Below are positions 25,371 to 37,692 of a stretch of 64,000 nucleotides of DNA, in pieces (position 1 is the first letter of the stretch; each line of letters begins with the position of its first letter). The notes under the pieces are model-generated. The model made no database searches, was not told the DNA's origin, and saw only the letters and a list, made by a program, of their open reading frames with translations. This DNA comes from Atrichornis clamosus (taxonomy: Eukaryota; Chordata; Aves; Passeriformes; Menuridae). Location of the stretch: contig WBMZ01012061.1 in the NCBI GenBank assembly GCA_013400975.1, forward strand, positions 62,001 through 126,000. The letters run 5' to 3'. Both the position numbers and the translations under genes were made by a program.

Positions 25371-28300
25371 AGACAAGTTTCAGGTTTTTCAATACAATGC
25401 TGTCTATATGAATCATGAAGAGTTATCAAGAGAAAAACCAGACTAGTAGGGAAAAGATAAAAAAAGGAAATGAATAAAAAAGATTTGTGAACTGAGCATA
25501 TTTAATCCATTTAGATTTTAATTTTGATGCACAGTGACAAAAAGTTGGACGTAAACGTTTTGTTATGACATAAATAGGCCAAAGAAAGTAATGACTCAGA
25601 TTAAGGGATACTCTGAAAACTACTCTGAAATCTAAGAAAGAAACAAGAGAAAAGACCTATTATTTGTCTGGTGAGTTATTTCTAATGCAGAATATTATCT
25701 CCATAATATATTTTTCCACGGACTTATTTACTTGGAAAACAATTTTAGCAAATTTTTCAATTTTGAAAAGCTGTCATCAGGGCTTTATTTTGTTTTGTTT
25801 TTCTCACAAAGTTGACTTTGCCTAGACAAAGCAAGACGTTTGGCATATCTGAAGACAGAAGTCTCAGGACTCCAGCCACGTAGAAAACTAAATTCTAACT
25901 TTATTGCTATGGTTAAGAGCAAAAAACCTAAAAGCAAGTGCTAGCACTTTGAAACTGACACAGACTCACCAAAATTCACATTAATTCAGCAAGCAGAAAA
26001 TGTTGCCAATTTAAAAAAATGACAGGTTTATTTTGACCAAAGATGTGGTTTTATATACCAGGTACAATAGTGATACTGAAAGATACCTGAAACTTAAAAA
26101 TCATGGAGAAAGTAATATTTAAAGTGGTAAACTGATGTCTTATGCAAGCACTTACTTACCAGTCATCAGATTCTGTGGATTAATAGGCAAAGAATTAGCT
26201 AGACTTATACCAGTTCCTTTTAAAAGACATCTTTACTTGTATTCAGCATTATTCTCTACTTTCTTTTTCTATGAATATACTTTTCTGTTTCCTTTCAGAC
26301 AAACTCTGATTTTTTTTTTTTCAGGAGGTGCTTTTTCTTCTCTTTTTTTTCCCAACAAAATGCATTTTTTGGACAAGTGGAAGATGTAACTATACCTAGG
26401 AATAAAAGTTCACTTCATGAAGGATATTATAATTCTTTTTAATTCTAGTTCAATATAAAACCTTCCACATTTTAAATTCTTCAGCTAGAAAAATTCTACC
26501 AGATTGGGTATTTCCTATGACAAGCCTGTCTCAGAGATGCAAGCACTGCTTAGCCGGGTTTCTGGGCTGCAGCCACGCTCCTAGAGAACAAAGGAAAGGA
26601 TCCAAGGGAAAATGTATTTGTTTCCCCTAATGAACTCTGGTGAAGCTTTGTTGCAATCAAAATATCTTCATAAAATGTCTAGACTCCAGGGAACAGGAGT
26701 CAGAAAATGCTGGATATTTTCTGAGTACCACTTGTGTTAACAAGATTTCTTTTGGTTTTGCCATGAAGGCTTGGCTTTTTGAAAGTGCTTGATTGGTATG
26801 AACTGTTTCTTTCTCATCTGCTCATGAACTGTCTTTTACCTCATATGCTATACTTTTTAAATACTTTTCAAATAAGTGTTGGCCTTTCAACCATTTCAGC
26901 AAATCAGAATTATTAACATTTTTCTCACCAGTGGTATGTGCATAGAGCAACTGTTGTAATAAACATACTGAATTTTAGGGTATATTGATGCATTACGTTA
27001 TAGGAGACTCAGAATGATGGAATAAATAGAAGTAAGATTAAGAGAAAGAAAAAATTTAGTGTTGATAACTAATGAGAAAACCTTGAACATGTTTAAATAA
27101 ATAAACTCTGATATAAAAAAATCAGTTTAAATGCCAAACAATGTTAATTACTTACAATTCAATAAGAAAATTAATTAAGGCACAGCACAAGTACAAAGTA
27201 AGAATGCCTGTTGCTTCTCTTAGCAGATAATTGCCAGCTTTGAAATACTAACAAAAGCCAAGCTTGAGACATACAAGGACCTATTTCATGTAGAGGTGAG
27301 TTATTGGCACACATTGAAAAAAAGATTAACTTCATAAAGAAAGCACCAAGAATAATCTAGAGCTGTAATAAAAAAATTTGATGTTTAAAAAAAATTTGAA
27401 GAAGGAAATCAGGGAAGTGGTATATGAAATGAAATCCCAGCAATGAAAGTAGGCTGAACATGTAATTAGGATGTTGAAAGATTCCTCCAATTGTCTTCTG
27501 AGAGGTTACCCCCCAATTTCATGTCCATGAAAAATGGAGAAGATTGAACAAAATATATAATTTATTAATGTGATTTATGAACAATAGGAGAAATATATTG
27601 TTGGCTAAAAATGTCTGGACTAGTAGTGGGAAAGTCAGAAAAAAATTTTAGAAGTTGTAAGAAAGGCTCTTAGTATCAGACAGTCATAGTAACCCTACAG
27701 TGTGATGTCTTAAACATTTCAGACAGGATGCTAGTAATCCCTTATAAACTCCTGCTTAGTATGCTGGGTAAAGATTTTTCCAGTTTGAACTTGGCAGGCA
27801 GGCAGTAGGTTTCTACCACTATACCTATAAAATTTATGTCTGATAATCTGATGAACTGTGATATAAAGAAGTTTTATTTTTCAGCCTTATGTTTTCCTTT
27901 CTATAGATGTATCACATTCCTCCTAATTATGTTCAAATGGATGGAGGAAAGGCAAGAAGAGTGGAAACAACCAAAGGAAGCATCAGTGGCTACTTTTAAA
28001 AGTTTCACAGAGAGTCTTTCACAGAGTTTATAGCACATTGCATAATACAACAGCAGAATAAAAAAACCTACAGAACTTTTTGTAAACTACAGACTGAAAC
28101 ATTGACATTATTTTTACTCATACTTTCGCATGTTCTGTATAGTCTTAGATGTATCTTCAGGGGAAATCTGATTCCTGTAAATGGAAATAGATATATATGC
28201 CAATTAATTGTAGCTTTTGGACCCAATGTATACAGACAGTGCAGTCCTAAATTGCAACTCTATTTGCATATCCATTTGTTTACTATTAGTGGTAGGATTG

Positions 28301-29700
28301 AGAGTCTATTTCCAGAAGTCTTATGTATATATTGTCAAAATATTTACTTGGCAGTTACCTGACTCATGACCTATGCAGGGGACATCTCTATCTTCCTTCT
28401 TATGGCTCCCAAATATTTGTTTCTTTGTTCTTTTGTTAACTTTTCCGATGGCATTTTTTATCCTTGAAGCCATTAGTTTTCTTAAAAATAAAAAAAAGAC
28501 CAGGATGAAAAATTCTATGACTGCAGTTTCCAGGCTACATCAGGGTGTCCTAACTTCCACTTGAGGGCCTTGCTGTCCCAGGCTGTGCACTTTCTTCGTG
28601 AACTGTTTTTAATACTAACAATTCTTCTACTAAGTATTAGAAATACTGTCATAATACTAGGAGTAACCATAAGAGTAAGTCTAGTATTAATTACTTATTT
28701 CATTACTTATATATTCAGTCTAGCATTGTAGCATCCGGAAATAAGCTGAGCAATGCAGCAATGAGATGTTGTAAATTTAGAAGAATAGTATTTATAATCT
28801 GCAATTTCAAGATGAGCAAATAAGAGAAGTTACTACAACACACAGATTGAGCAGTGATTTACCGATATGATGCTAGTTCTGTGCCTGGGATGTCTTTTAA
28901 TGTAGTTTTTCTCATTATTTACAACTTTGATTGGAGTTTTGGGAAGAAAACAGCTGTTGCCAACTGAGTAACCAAACAAAGGAAAACAGCTGGGGACATT
29001 TCAGAGGTCCCTGGGTCCACCCAGGGCTGGTTCCATGTGTCCAGAACACCAGTAGCATAACTTAATGAATTGTGAAGGAAGTCCCATCATCCTGATTTTC
29101 CATGGACATATTTATCCTGCCATCAAGTGTGATTTCCATTAATTAGCTCAGCAGATTGGCTGATGTATTTATCTCCAGTACTGATGGCAACAAAGCTGCT
29201 GTTTCTCAGGCTTCAGTGAAGTTTTTACCAGGACCCAGTGTGTATTCTTGGTGGCTACAGCCTGAGTTGCTATTGCTTAGCAACTGGTGATTTCTAGCCA
29301 GATTAAAGTTACGTGTGCTGTAACCGTTCTTAAAAAGGAGGCATATGATCTTGAGCAAGCGTGTTTATGTGAGTGAGAACAGAGGGCTGGAGATGGAGGT
29401 AAGCACTCATCAGTATGTGGGAGATGAAAAGCTGCTGGAGTGAGCTTGATAGCACAGTAGGCCCTGCTTTCACTGCCTCAATGATGTAGTAAAATTTGGA
29501 GTGGGGGAGAGGGGTTTTGAGCATACTGTTATGGGGTTTTTTACCAGTGAAAGCATTTCAACAAAATATGTCATGTTTTATATCTTTCAAAGGTGAGAAA
29601 CTTTAGCCACTGAAAATTTACATTTTATTCATAAATCCTAAAACTTTAGAGGAAGTTCTGTGGGGAAAAAACCCCTTTTCCTCCCTTTTATGAAATTAGC

Positions 29701-29775
29701 TGCAGAACACAATCATTAAGGTTGGAAAAGGCTTCTAAGATCGTTGAGTCCAACTGTCCACTGAGTACACCGTTT
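29701..29775 (-). mobile_element. CR1 LINE 3' end remnant, minus strand
   Basis: The + strand reads AATCATTAAGGTTGGAAAAG, then GCTTCTAAGATCGTTGAGTC and CAACTGTCCA. This matches, with few changes, the reverse complement of a CR1 3' terminus as I recall it (ATCATTAAGGTTGGAAAAGA, CCTCTAAGATCATCGAGTCC). Only about 75 bp is recognisable, which is typical of the severe 5' truncation of CR1 copies. Confidence 0.75.
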
Positions 29776-29929
29776 GGGTGGTGCTGATGATAGTCATTTC
29801 AAATTAAGTGTGTAGGGTATTCAAACAGGTACTGGTCTTATTTGGAGGATTAAATATTTGAACAGAAAACAGTTTTTCACTATCACAGGACTTGTCAGGA
29901 TTGCAAGTTTTCACAACTGCAGCAAAACT

Positions 29930-30269
29930 CGGTGGTGGGCTGACCCCTGCCAGCAGCCAAACACCCACAAAACTGATTGCTTATTCCCTCTGCCATGGGA
30001 TGGGGAGAAAATAGAAGATGAGAAGGCTCATGAGCCAAAATTAATGACAGTTAATAAAGTAAGAGCTGCACATGGAGCTAACCAGAGGAATTCATTCATT
30101 ACTTCCCATCAGCAGGTAAGTGTGCAGCTGCTCCCTGGAAACAAGGGACTCAGCACCCCTAGCAATGACTTGGGAAGACAAAGGCCACAACTACAAACAT
30201 CCTTACTTCCTCCTCCTCCATATGGGCTGACATGAACAAAGCAGGCTTCATCCCAGCCAGACCCAGTAG
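29930..30269 (-). mobile_element. Avian ERV LTR, internally deleted, minus strand
   Basis: The + strand GTGGTGGGCTGACCCCTGCC, GGGATGGGGAGAAAATAGAA, GGAATTCATTCATTACTTCC, CTTGGGAAGACAAAGGCC and CATCCCAGCCAGACCCAG follow in order the reverse complement of the same broad LTR type seen at 877-1427 (compare GAATTCATTCACCATTTC at about 1029). The usual 200 bp or so between the CTTCCTCC segment and the terminal CCCAGCCA segment is missing, so the copy is internally deleted. AAACT at 29925-29929 and 30270-30274 may be the target-site duplication; if so, the terminal TG and CA have both mutated. An open frame of 125 codons across it is not a gene. Confidence 0.75.
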
Positions 30270-30280
30270 AAACTGAAACT
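30269..30280 (+). promoter_or_regulatory. ISRE-like motif GAAACTGAAACT
   Basis: It fits the interferon-stimulated response element core GAAANNGAAA. It lies at the edge of the deleted LTR and overlaps its possible target duplication. The longer 19-mer GAAACTGAAACTTTTTATG is shared exactly with 33709-33727. Function is not shown. Confidence 0.25.
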
Positions 30281-33200
30281 TTTTATGTTTGCTTTTTCCT
30301 TTCTCCTTTTAGCTTCGTTTTTTCTTTTTACGTTTTTTCTTTTTTTTTTTTTTTATGTGGCTGAAGAGGTCTATGACAATATGAGGTCTGTGGTCATATG
30401 AGAAACCCAAACACATTTTTCTGCTTTTTCTATTCTACTTGACATAACTTAACTTTTGCAATGATGAATCATCCTCCCTCTGTCTTAGCAAACATTTAAC
30501 CATTTAAATTAATTTAAATAGCTCCAACAAAAAAGTCCCTAGAAAATATCAAGATGAGAACATCAAGATACTTTCAGTGCTTGATCAAAGTGAGGGACTT
30601 TCTTTCTAACACCAAACCTGGCCCAGATAAAATAACAGCTGACAGCTGCTTCTTCTATGCTGAATCAATGTCAAGATTAGCAAGTCCTTCTAAGGCAGAT
30701 TTCCTTCTCTCTTTGACTGGAAGAAGAAACCTTCATCAAAACTGATACATTCTTGTAAATAAATTTAGGTCTCAATGAGTTGATATTTTCCAAGAACAGG
30801 AAAAATAAGTGAAAAAAAAAGGAAAACAACAAGAACAACAAAAACCCAAACAGCCCTCTCCCCTACAAGTTTACTTATCCATCAAGGAGTAAGTCAAGAA
30901 AAAATTTCTCAGGAAATCCAAAAGGAAGGGATGCATAAATAAAGCATGCTCAGAGGTTGCATTTTAAAGAAGAGACTGCACAGCGCACAGACATCAGTGC
31001 TCCCATAGGTGATTGTCTGCACTGATGTGATGGGAGATGATTTCACATATAAGAAATGAGAGTGCAATAGGCAACTTTAACCCATTAAATGCTTTGAATG
31101 ATGGAAACTGATGGCTAGAAAGTCATTGATATATGTTGCTTGTCAGTATGGTGTATTTTTGCTTATTTAGTTTTAGCTGCCACTTTCACCCAGTCATATT
31201 ATTTCTGCCACCTGCAAATACATAGTGCGTTTTCAGTGCCTGTGCCATTTTCCTTTGGACTGACTCCAAATAAAGTTTAACCAACGGGAGGTCTTGTATG
31301 AAGAGACTGCAAAATTCAACTCAAATTAGCTTTTTGCTCAGAGGCCAGAGAACAAATACAAAAAGTTATATTACTTTCAAAATAAAGCCATTAGTAATCA
31401 TTAAAGCAGCAGCCAAATGCAGACGGCATTACAGCTGCATTAAAAAAATGGAAGAGGAAGTCAAACATTACTACTAATCACTGCCATTGTCCTGAAAGAC
31501 CAGAAATTAAGCACTGATTTAAACTCATTTTAAATCCCATTACTGGAAGATCAAATTGCTAAAATTGTGGAGGTCTTACTCATGGATTTCTACAGAACAA
31601 AATGAGCTTTGCATTCTTAAACACTCACAAAAGTCCTTAAGAACTACCAGAATGACAGTGTAGGAATCACATCCAGTTGCATGGCTGAATAATGGGTACA
31701 TGGAAACAAGATTCCCAGTACTGTCTCATTGATGTGGCTTGACTCTGATGGGGTGAGAAGCTGACAGGTTATTTTATTCCTCTTGCCCTTTCATTCTGAG
31801 ACAACAAAGAATACATGAAAGTTTTGTCATGATGAACCCTCTCTTGTGGGAATTGACAGAATTTGCTAATTCATTTTCAGCCAAGGAGTTTGTTTGTCAC
31901 TACCAGCCTGGGCTTGATTTGAGCATTGCATCAGAAATTAAAATCTCAGTATTCCATTTTCAGCTTCTGGCCTTTCTGGTGCCCCTATTTATGACCTTGA
32001 ATAAACAAAGATAAGGAGAAAAAAAAAGAGCCCAATAGTAATCATTTGCTTTCCATTTGTAATGTGAGCTTGAAGACCCTTACACAAGCCTTTCTCCTCC
32101 TACCCTTGAAAATGCAGCCATGGCTGAAATACTGCGTGACTATGTGTAACATCCCAGCAAATGTATATGGATGTCCATTAAAGTAAGATTATGGCAAAAA
32201 TGGATTGCAATTGAAAGATCCTGTGTTCGGGGTACTGAAGCTGCCCAAATGTAACTGTAAATGGAATGATATGTTAGCCACCTATATATTTTGTGTCTGT
32301 GATTGACAGATCAAAGTGAGGGCCCTGCCCTACCCCACTGTGCTGCAGTAGTTTAGTAAGTCACCATGTGTCTGCTGAGCCTTGGTAACTGAACTCATTC
32401 ACAACATACTATTGGCAGATATGATCTAATTCCAGGTGCTTTTACCTTACAGACAATGGTTTAACTGAGTTGACTTACCTTACAGGCAGGTGGATGGTTA
32501 CTCCAGCACAGCTGATATTCTTGAACACTTTAAAACAACCAAGTTTGATCAAGTATCTAGGCTGATATTATGAAACCCTTCTTTTTGTTGAATTTTTCAG
32601 TTGTGTGAATTCTTCCAAAGATCAAGTTGGATGTATTCCTGACCACATGTTGTTGCTGGGGCAGAAAAATGCTGGGTTAACATCTGTCCAAAGTACCTTT
32701 AGTGTGTTGCAGGTACAGGAGTAGAAAGAGTCCCTGTGCATAATGTCAGTGACCTTGGCTCTGCATGGGTATTTACCCACATACAGACCTCAATGGGAAA
32801 TTTTTGTAGTGAACAAGGCCTGGAAACTATTTTTCTTTGTGGCTTAAGTAGGATTAGCAGCGCGTAAATGTGGAAGAAATTTAGGTTGTTCCCCTCCCAG
32901 TGTAGCACCCAGAAACATAACCGTAGCTGGCGAGGTGACCTGAACAAATAGCATCTTTCCTGGGAGAGCAGATATTCGTGTTCAGTTTTTCAGTTCCTTT
33001 CTAAGTAGTCATGACAGTCTGGCCTAATGTCGTTTTGCTTTAGACCCTCATTTGAGGACTGTAGGCGATGAGCCTGGCAACCCAGCACTTCCCTTAGTCC
33101 CTGGAGAAGTGGGCTGGACAGGGATCAGTCTAGAGCTGCCCACTCCTCCCCATTAAGGGGAGGAAGACAAGGGTGCCCAGGGTCCCAGACACTTCAGTGA

Positions 33201-33708
33201 AAAGCTTATCCTTGAGAAATAAAATGAAAAATCCATCTCTTCTAATGAGATCAGTACAGTGAACTTTAGGATTAGGAACTGGCCAAGCATCTGCATACCT
33301 TTTGCAATATCCAAAATATTGATTCTGCCCACTCCACAATACACAGCTTATCATTTTGCTTTCCAGTTTCACTGGCCACACAGAAAATTGATTTCCTTCA
33401 TTTCTGTTCGTGTCATAGGGAATGTCCAAATAACAGCAGCTGCATAGGTTGTAATTGAATGTCACAACCAACAAACAGAAAGGTTCACCTCAGCCCCACT
33501 GTAATTAGTTTTAAAATGTAATGAGTCAGTGTGTCTGTGTATCCTAGGCAATCACAGAAATATCTGCTATACACAGTTTCTAGAGCAACAAGAGAGGACC
33601 CAAGGAGGGTTACACCCACTGTGCAGTGTTAAACAAATGCATTAGTGAGAAGGCTCTCTGTGGTGGGGTAGTTGGAGAAACTTTTTCTTTGTAAAGCACA
33701 ACCTTCCT

Positions 33709-33720
33709 GAAACTGAAACT
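33709..33720 (+). promoter_or_regulatory. ISRE-like motif GAAACTGAAACT
   Basis: Second exact copy of the 12-mer, within the 19-mer shared with 30269-30287. No transcription start or gene is recognised nearby. Confidence 0.25.
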
Positions 33721-34188
33721 TTTTATGAGTCAGTTCCAAACAAATTCCTTCTTAAAGTAAAAATACAGAGAAAAAAAGAGATTTTCAATTGTTGAAGCAC
33801 CCTATTTTCTCATTTTTAGAAGTTTCATTTTTCTATCTTGAACATGTACTGCCTGAGGCCTCTTTTAATTTATGGAAAAGGACAAAACTCTATGGAACTA
33901 ATTTTAAAATACAGATGTTTCTTTCTTTTAGATTATCACTTAATCATTTTATTAATTTTAAGTTTTTTCTAAGATGTCATTTTATCATTTGTAGCTGAAA
34001 ATTGCTATGGAAAGGGGAAAACATTTATTTGGTTTTTCTAATTATTTGCAATCCTTCACTAAAGACCTGGTGGTGCAAATAACTCAATAGATCACATAGT
34101 TGGGACTACACATGCATGTGCAAAATCTTCAGGTGGCCTTCAACCTCTGACAAATTACTTGTACCTCAGTAGTATTAGAACTGAGGTT

Positions 34189-34348
34189 AGAAGAAGAGGA
34201 GGCAAAAAAAGAAAGAAAAGACTGATGAGGGAGAATTAAAAGGAAAAAGAAGAAAAAATACAGCAGATCTGTGAGGGAGATGTAAAAGAGAGGGATATGG
34301 GACAAGGGAAAGATGAGAGAGATGAAAGGAAGTATATGAGAGAGCAAG
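34189..34348 (+). repeat. Purine-rich low-complexity tract
   Basis: About 160 bp dominated by A and G on the + strand (GAAGAAGAGGAGG, then A-rich and GAGA-rich runs) with few pyrimidine interruptions. It could form non-B DNA. It codes for nothing evident; the 89-codon minus-strand frame over it is low-complexity. Confidence 0.7.
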
Positions 34349-37300
34349 TCTTGCATTGCAATTGCATGGGAGTGGTGGCGGGAGGAACTAATAACCAATC
34401 ACTGGAAAATGCATTAAATCTGAGCTGCTGAGCATGACTTTAGCAACATCCATGGGATGATGAAAACATAGGGCAAAGACATGAGGCATCCTGATCCATC
34501 AGTTTTTGCCTGCTACACCTGCTCCAGACCCATGAGTCTTTCTAGGAAGAAATCTTGTTCTGGTTATTGCTATTTTGAGAGAGAAAAATGGATCATTTAT
34601 AGGTACTGCATTTCATATCTCCTTAAATAGCCAAAGGGAAGCTGCATATTTTATATTATGTAATCATATTTGCTAAACAAAACCCCCTACCAGCTGTCAG
34701 TCTTACCACCCTGGCGTTACAGTGCTCACAGAAATCCTCACCAAAATTGTCTTGTGTATGTATTAATATATTTGAGCCCTCCCTCTGCTGTCTTTTAACC
34801 TTTCACATAGAGGAAAACCCATGCACATCCTGTATCCAGTTATATAGAGCTTCATCATCTAATGTCAAAAGGCCTCATTGAAGGGTTTCATGACTACAGC
34901 TACTAATAGCTAATTTCAGTTTTCAGTGGAACTGCTGACTTTGCCCTCACATCCCATTGGGGTCAAAGGTTTTCCATGCTAAATGTCTCCTACCATAGTA
35001 GATCAGTGTAACAAATGCAGTTGTTCTCTAATGTTAAAATACCTTATTTATTGAACATTTGAAAGACAGGGACATTGCTGAGACCTTTCGCCCCACCATA
35101 AAGCAAATCTATAAAATCAGAATGCCATGACCTGCTAGTAGTAATTGTTGTATATCTAGTTGTGTTTTTTACCAAAGAGTAAAGTAAAATATAGTGTGAG
35201 CATATCTAGTTTTAACCTGAAAATTGAAAGGTTACAAAACTCGTGTTCTGTCAAACATAGTTTAATATTAGAGATCTCAGTCATTTTTAAGGAGAATCTT
35301 AAAGAAATGCTTTTTCTCAAAGTGAATTTGAATTCTATTGAAAAGTCTAATGTCATCTACAGTTTATTTTTTCTAAATGCCTTTTCCATGCATATGCAGA
35401 AGAAAGAAAGAAGATTACTAAATATCTACACTCATCCAGTAAGAGAATTATCCTGTGTTTTCACAAACCGGGGCAATCCAGGGACATTTTTAAAGTGTTT
35501 CTAGGAGAGGGGTAAGCCAAGTTTCCTGACTTGTATTCTCCTCTCTTACTACTGGACTTTGTCTTATATTTTATCCTGTCATTCTTCCTCACTCTGGACT
35601 CTTTTAAGTATGTTTTCATACAATTTCTGCAGGTATTTTAATAGACTTTTACTTCTCTGACAGGGCATTTAAGCCTTCACAGCTGTGCAAAATCATTCTG
35701 TGTTCCTGATATGCATTTTCTATTTCCTCTCTGCCAAGGTCCAAGACAGGCTTCTTGGACCTGCTCAGGTGTCCACTGTGAAGGTAGCTGCAAGTCCTTG
35801 CAAGAGCTGTCACAGCAGGTGGAAGATGAAGGCATATGAAAGGCAGTTGTTGCATTTTACCTGGGTAAAGAAAACAGATGGATTCTGAGGAGCTACAGGG
35901 AGAAATAAAGGTTTTTCTGGGGTATCCTGAACTATTGGGCTCACAGAATAAGGGTCATGATTCACAATAATGAGATAATATATTTTTTAATATTCCCACT
36001 TTTTAGTATAGACTATTTGGGACTCCTGTCAGATCCTAAAAAGCAATAAAAGGTCAGTAGGTCATTCAGGGGCTTGACATAGTCATTCAGCTGTGAAAAC
36101 CTAGGAAGAAAGAACTTTTAGGAATTTCCTTGACTGTTTGAAGCACATGTCACACAGAGCCATGTCTGAACATAATGTCTTATCACTGACTTACTCTTTT
36201 TTTGCTCACAGTCACTTGTTAATTTTGATATGGAGAGATAGAGTTAATTAGCTGAATTAGTCATTTAAATTTTAGAATAACTGAACAGTGATTCTGCTTT
36301 AAGACTCCACAGCATCATCCAACATGTTTTTGCATTTATTGCTTTAAGTGGGGAAGGGAAGAGGAACTTGCAGATCTCTGGGGTAAAATGGATAAGCTCA
36401 GAAAGACTTTCAAGGAGCAAAATGACCCTGGCTGGCTCAGAAGAGGCTGCTGTGGGGAACTAAAGCCTTTCAGGGTGATCACCACAATATTGCTAAGGCA
36501 ACCTGCATTTTGCGGATGATTTTCAGCTGCCAAAAGCTGGGAGGCAGGAGTTAGTGTGCCAAGACCAAGATGATCCCTGCCAGCTTCTGTAGTCCCCTGC
36601 AATATGTTTTATTTTATTCTTTTTCCAAGATAGGACCTGAGGGACACAGCCAGCTCCCTCTCCCTGATTTATTAGACTGTGTCCCTGGCTATTCTCTCTG
36701 ATAGCTGATGCCTGGTTTCATAGTCCTGCTGTCAGAAGCTATGATGTATAAAAGTGGACAGGTTAGATGAAAGCAAGAGAACAGCAATTCCTCCATCCTG
36801 CTTTTCAGGGCTTGTGAAGGGTGGTTGGTTTTAACAGTTTTGGTAGTAACCTGAGCTAAGGTTGAGATTCTTCAATATGTATTAGTGTAATATATAAGAG
36901 AAATACGTTGGTGTTTGGAAAGCCAAACAAATTATCTCTCTTGGGCACAACTTAATACGACTAATGAAGTCTCTAAGTTATGAAAAGGGCAGATAAAAAA
37001 ATAAAAAAATAAAATAGAAGAAAAAAGCAGAGAACCACGCTACACCACAGGAAAAAAACCCCCATTCTGTAAAGCCATTTGAATTTCTGGCTGCCGTGTC
37101 TGAAAATGACATAGTGGAGCAGCAAAAATGTACAAAGAGTGAGAAGGATGATGAAAGTTTTAGAACAGCTTTACCATAATAAAATACTAAACAGATTGAT
37201 TCCTTGGTTTGGAAGAGGGAGGACTAAAGTAGGGATATGGTTTACACAATTATAAATGATATAGACATAGTGAGTAGGGCTCGATGATCCATTATTTTTC

Positions 37301-37680
37301 ACAACCAAAGAACTAAATGCACCTAATTTAATTATCAGGCATCCTGATAAACAAACAAAAAGGAAATTCTTTTTCAAATAAAGCATAATTAAATTGTGAG
37401 GTGCATTGGCACAGGATGCAGCAGAGGCTATCAGTATAAATGGGCTCAGAGAAGATTAGATAAATCCATAGAGAATAGATCCACTGTTGGCTATTAAATA
37501 CGATGGTCTAGATTAAAATTCTATCTCAGGAAGTCCCTTAAGTACTGATTGCAGGAAGTTGGAAAGGTATTCTAGGCAATCTATGTATTTGCCCTGTTTC
37601 CACCAACATACTTTTGGGCCAGTGCTGGAGCCAGCATACCGGGATGAACAGATCTTTGCAGGATTCATCAGGAACACTTC

Positions 37681-37692
37681 TGTGTGTGTGTG
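37681..37692. repeat. (TG)6 microsatellite
   Basis: Six perfect TG units followed by AGAGAG and an A-rich run. Confidence 0.85.

Larger units (their letters stand above)
9069..29700. other. Long non-coding stretch, probable DLGAP2 intron
   Basis: About 20.6 kb without a recognised gene or transposon. It holds short microsatellites (near 14791, 16431, 16521, 25083), three small tandem or direct duplications (16511, 17010, 17381), a G-rich purine tract (15462-15512) and a GC-rich patch at about 23685-23850. The longest open frame is 156 codons on the minus strand (23452-23922); it spans the GC-rich patch and resembles no family I know. Confidence 0.6.

Noticed and set aside
29858..30235. 125-codon plus-strand open frame
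   Set aside because: It mostly translates the antisense of a deleted LTR.
33144..33164. Perfect 8-bp hairpin (TCCTCCCC, 5-base loop, GGGGAGGA) resembling a terminator
   Set aside because: The window is vertebrate intronic DNA; there is no U-run and no bacterial-type gene, so a Rho-independent terminator makes no sense.
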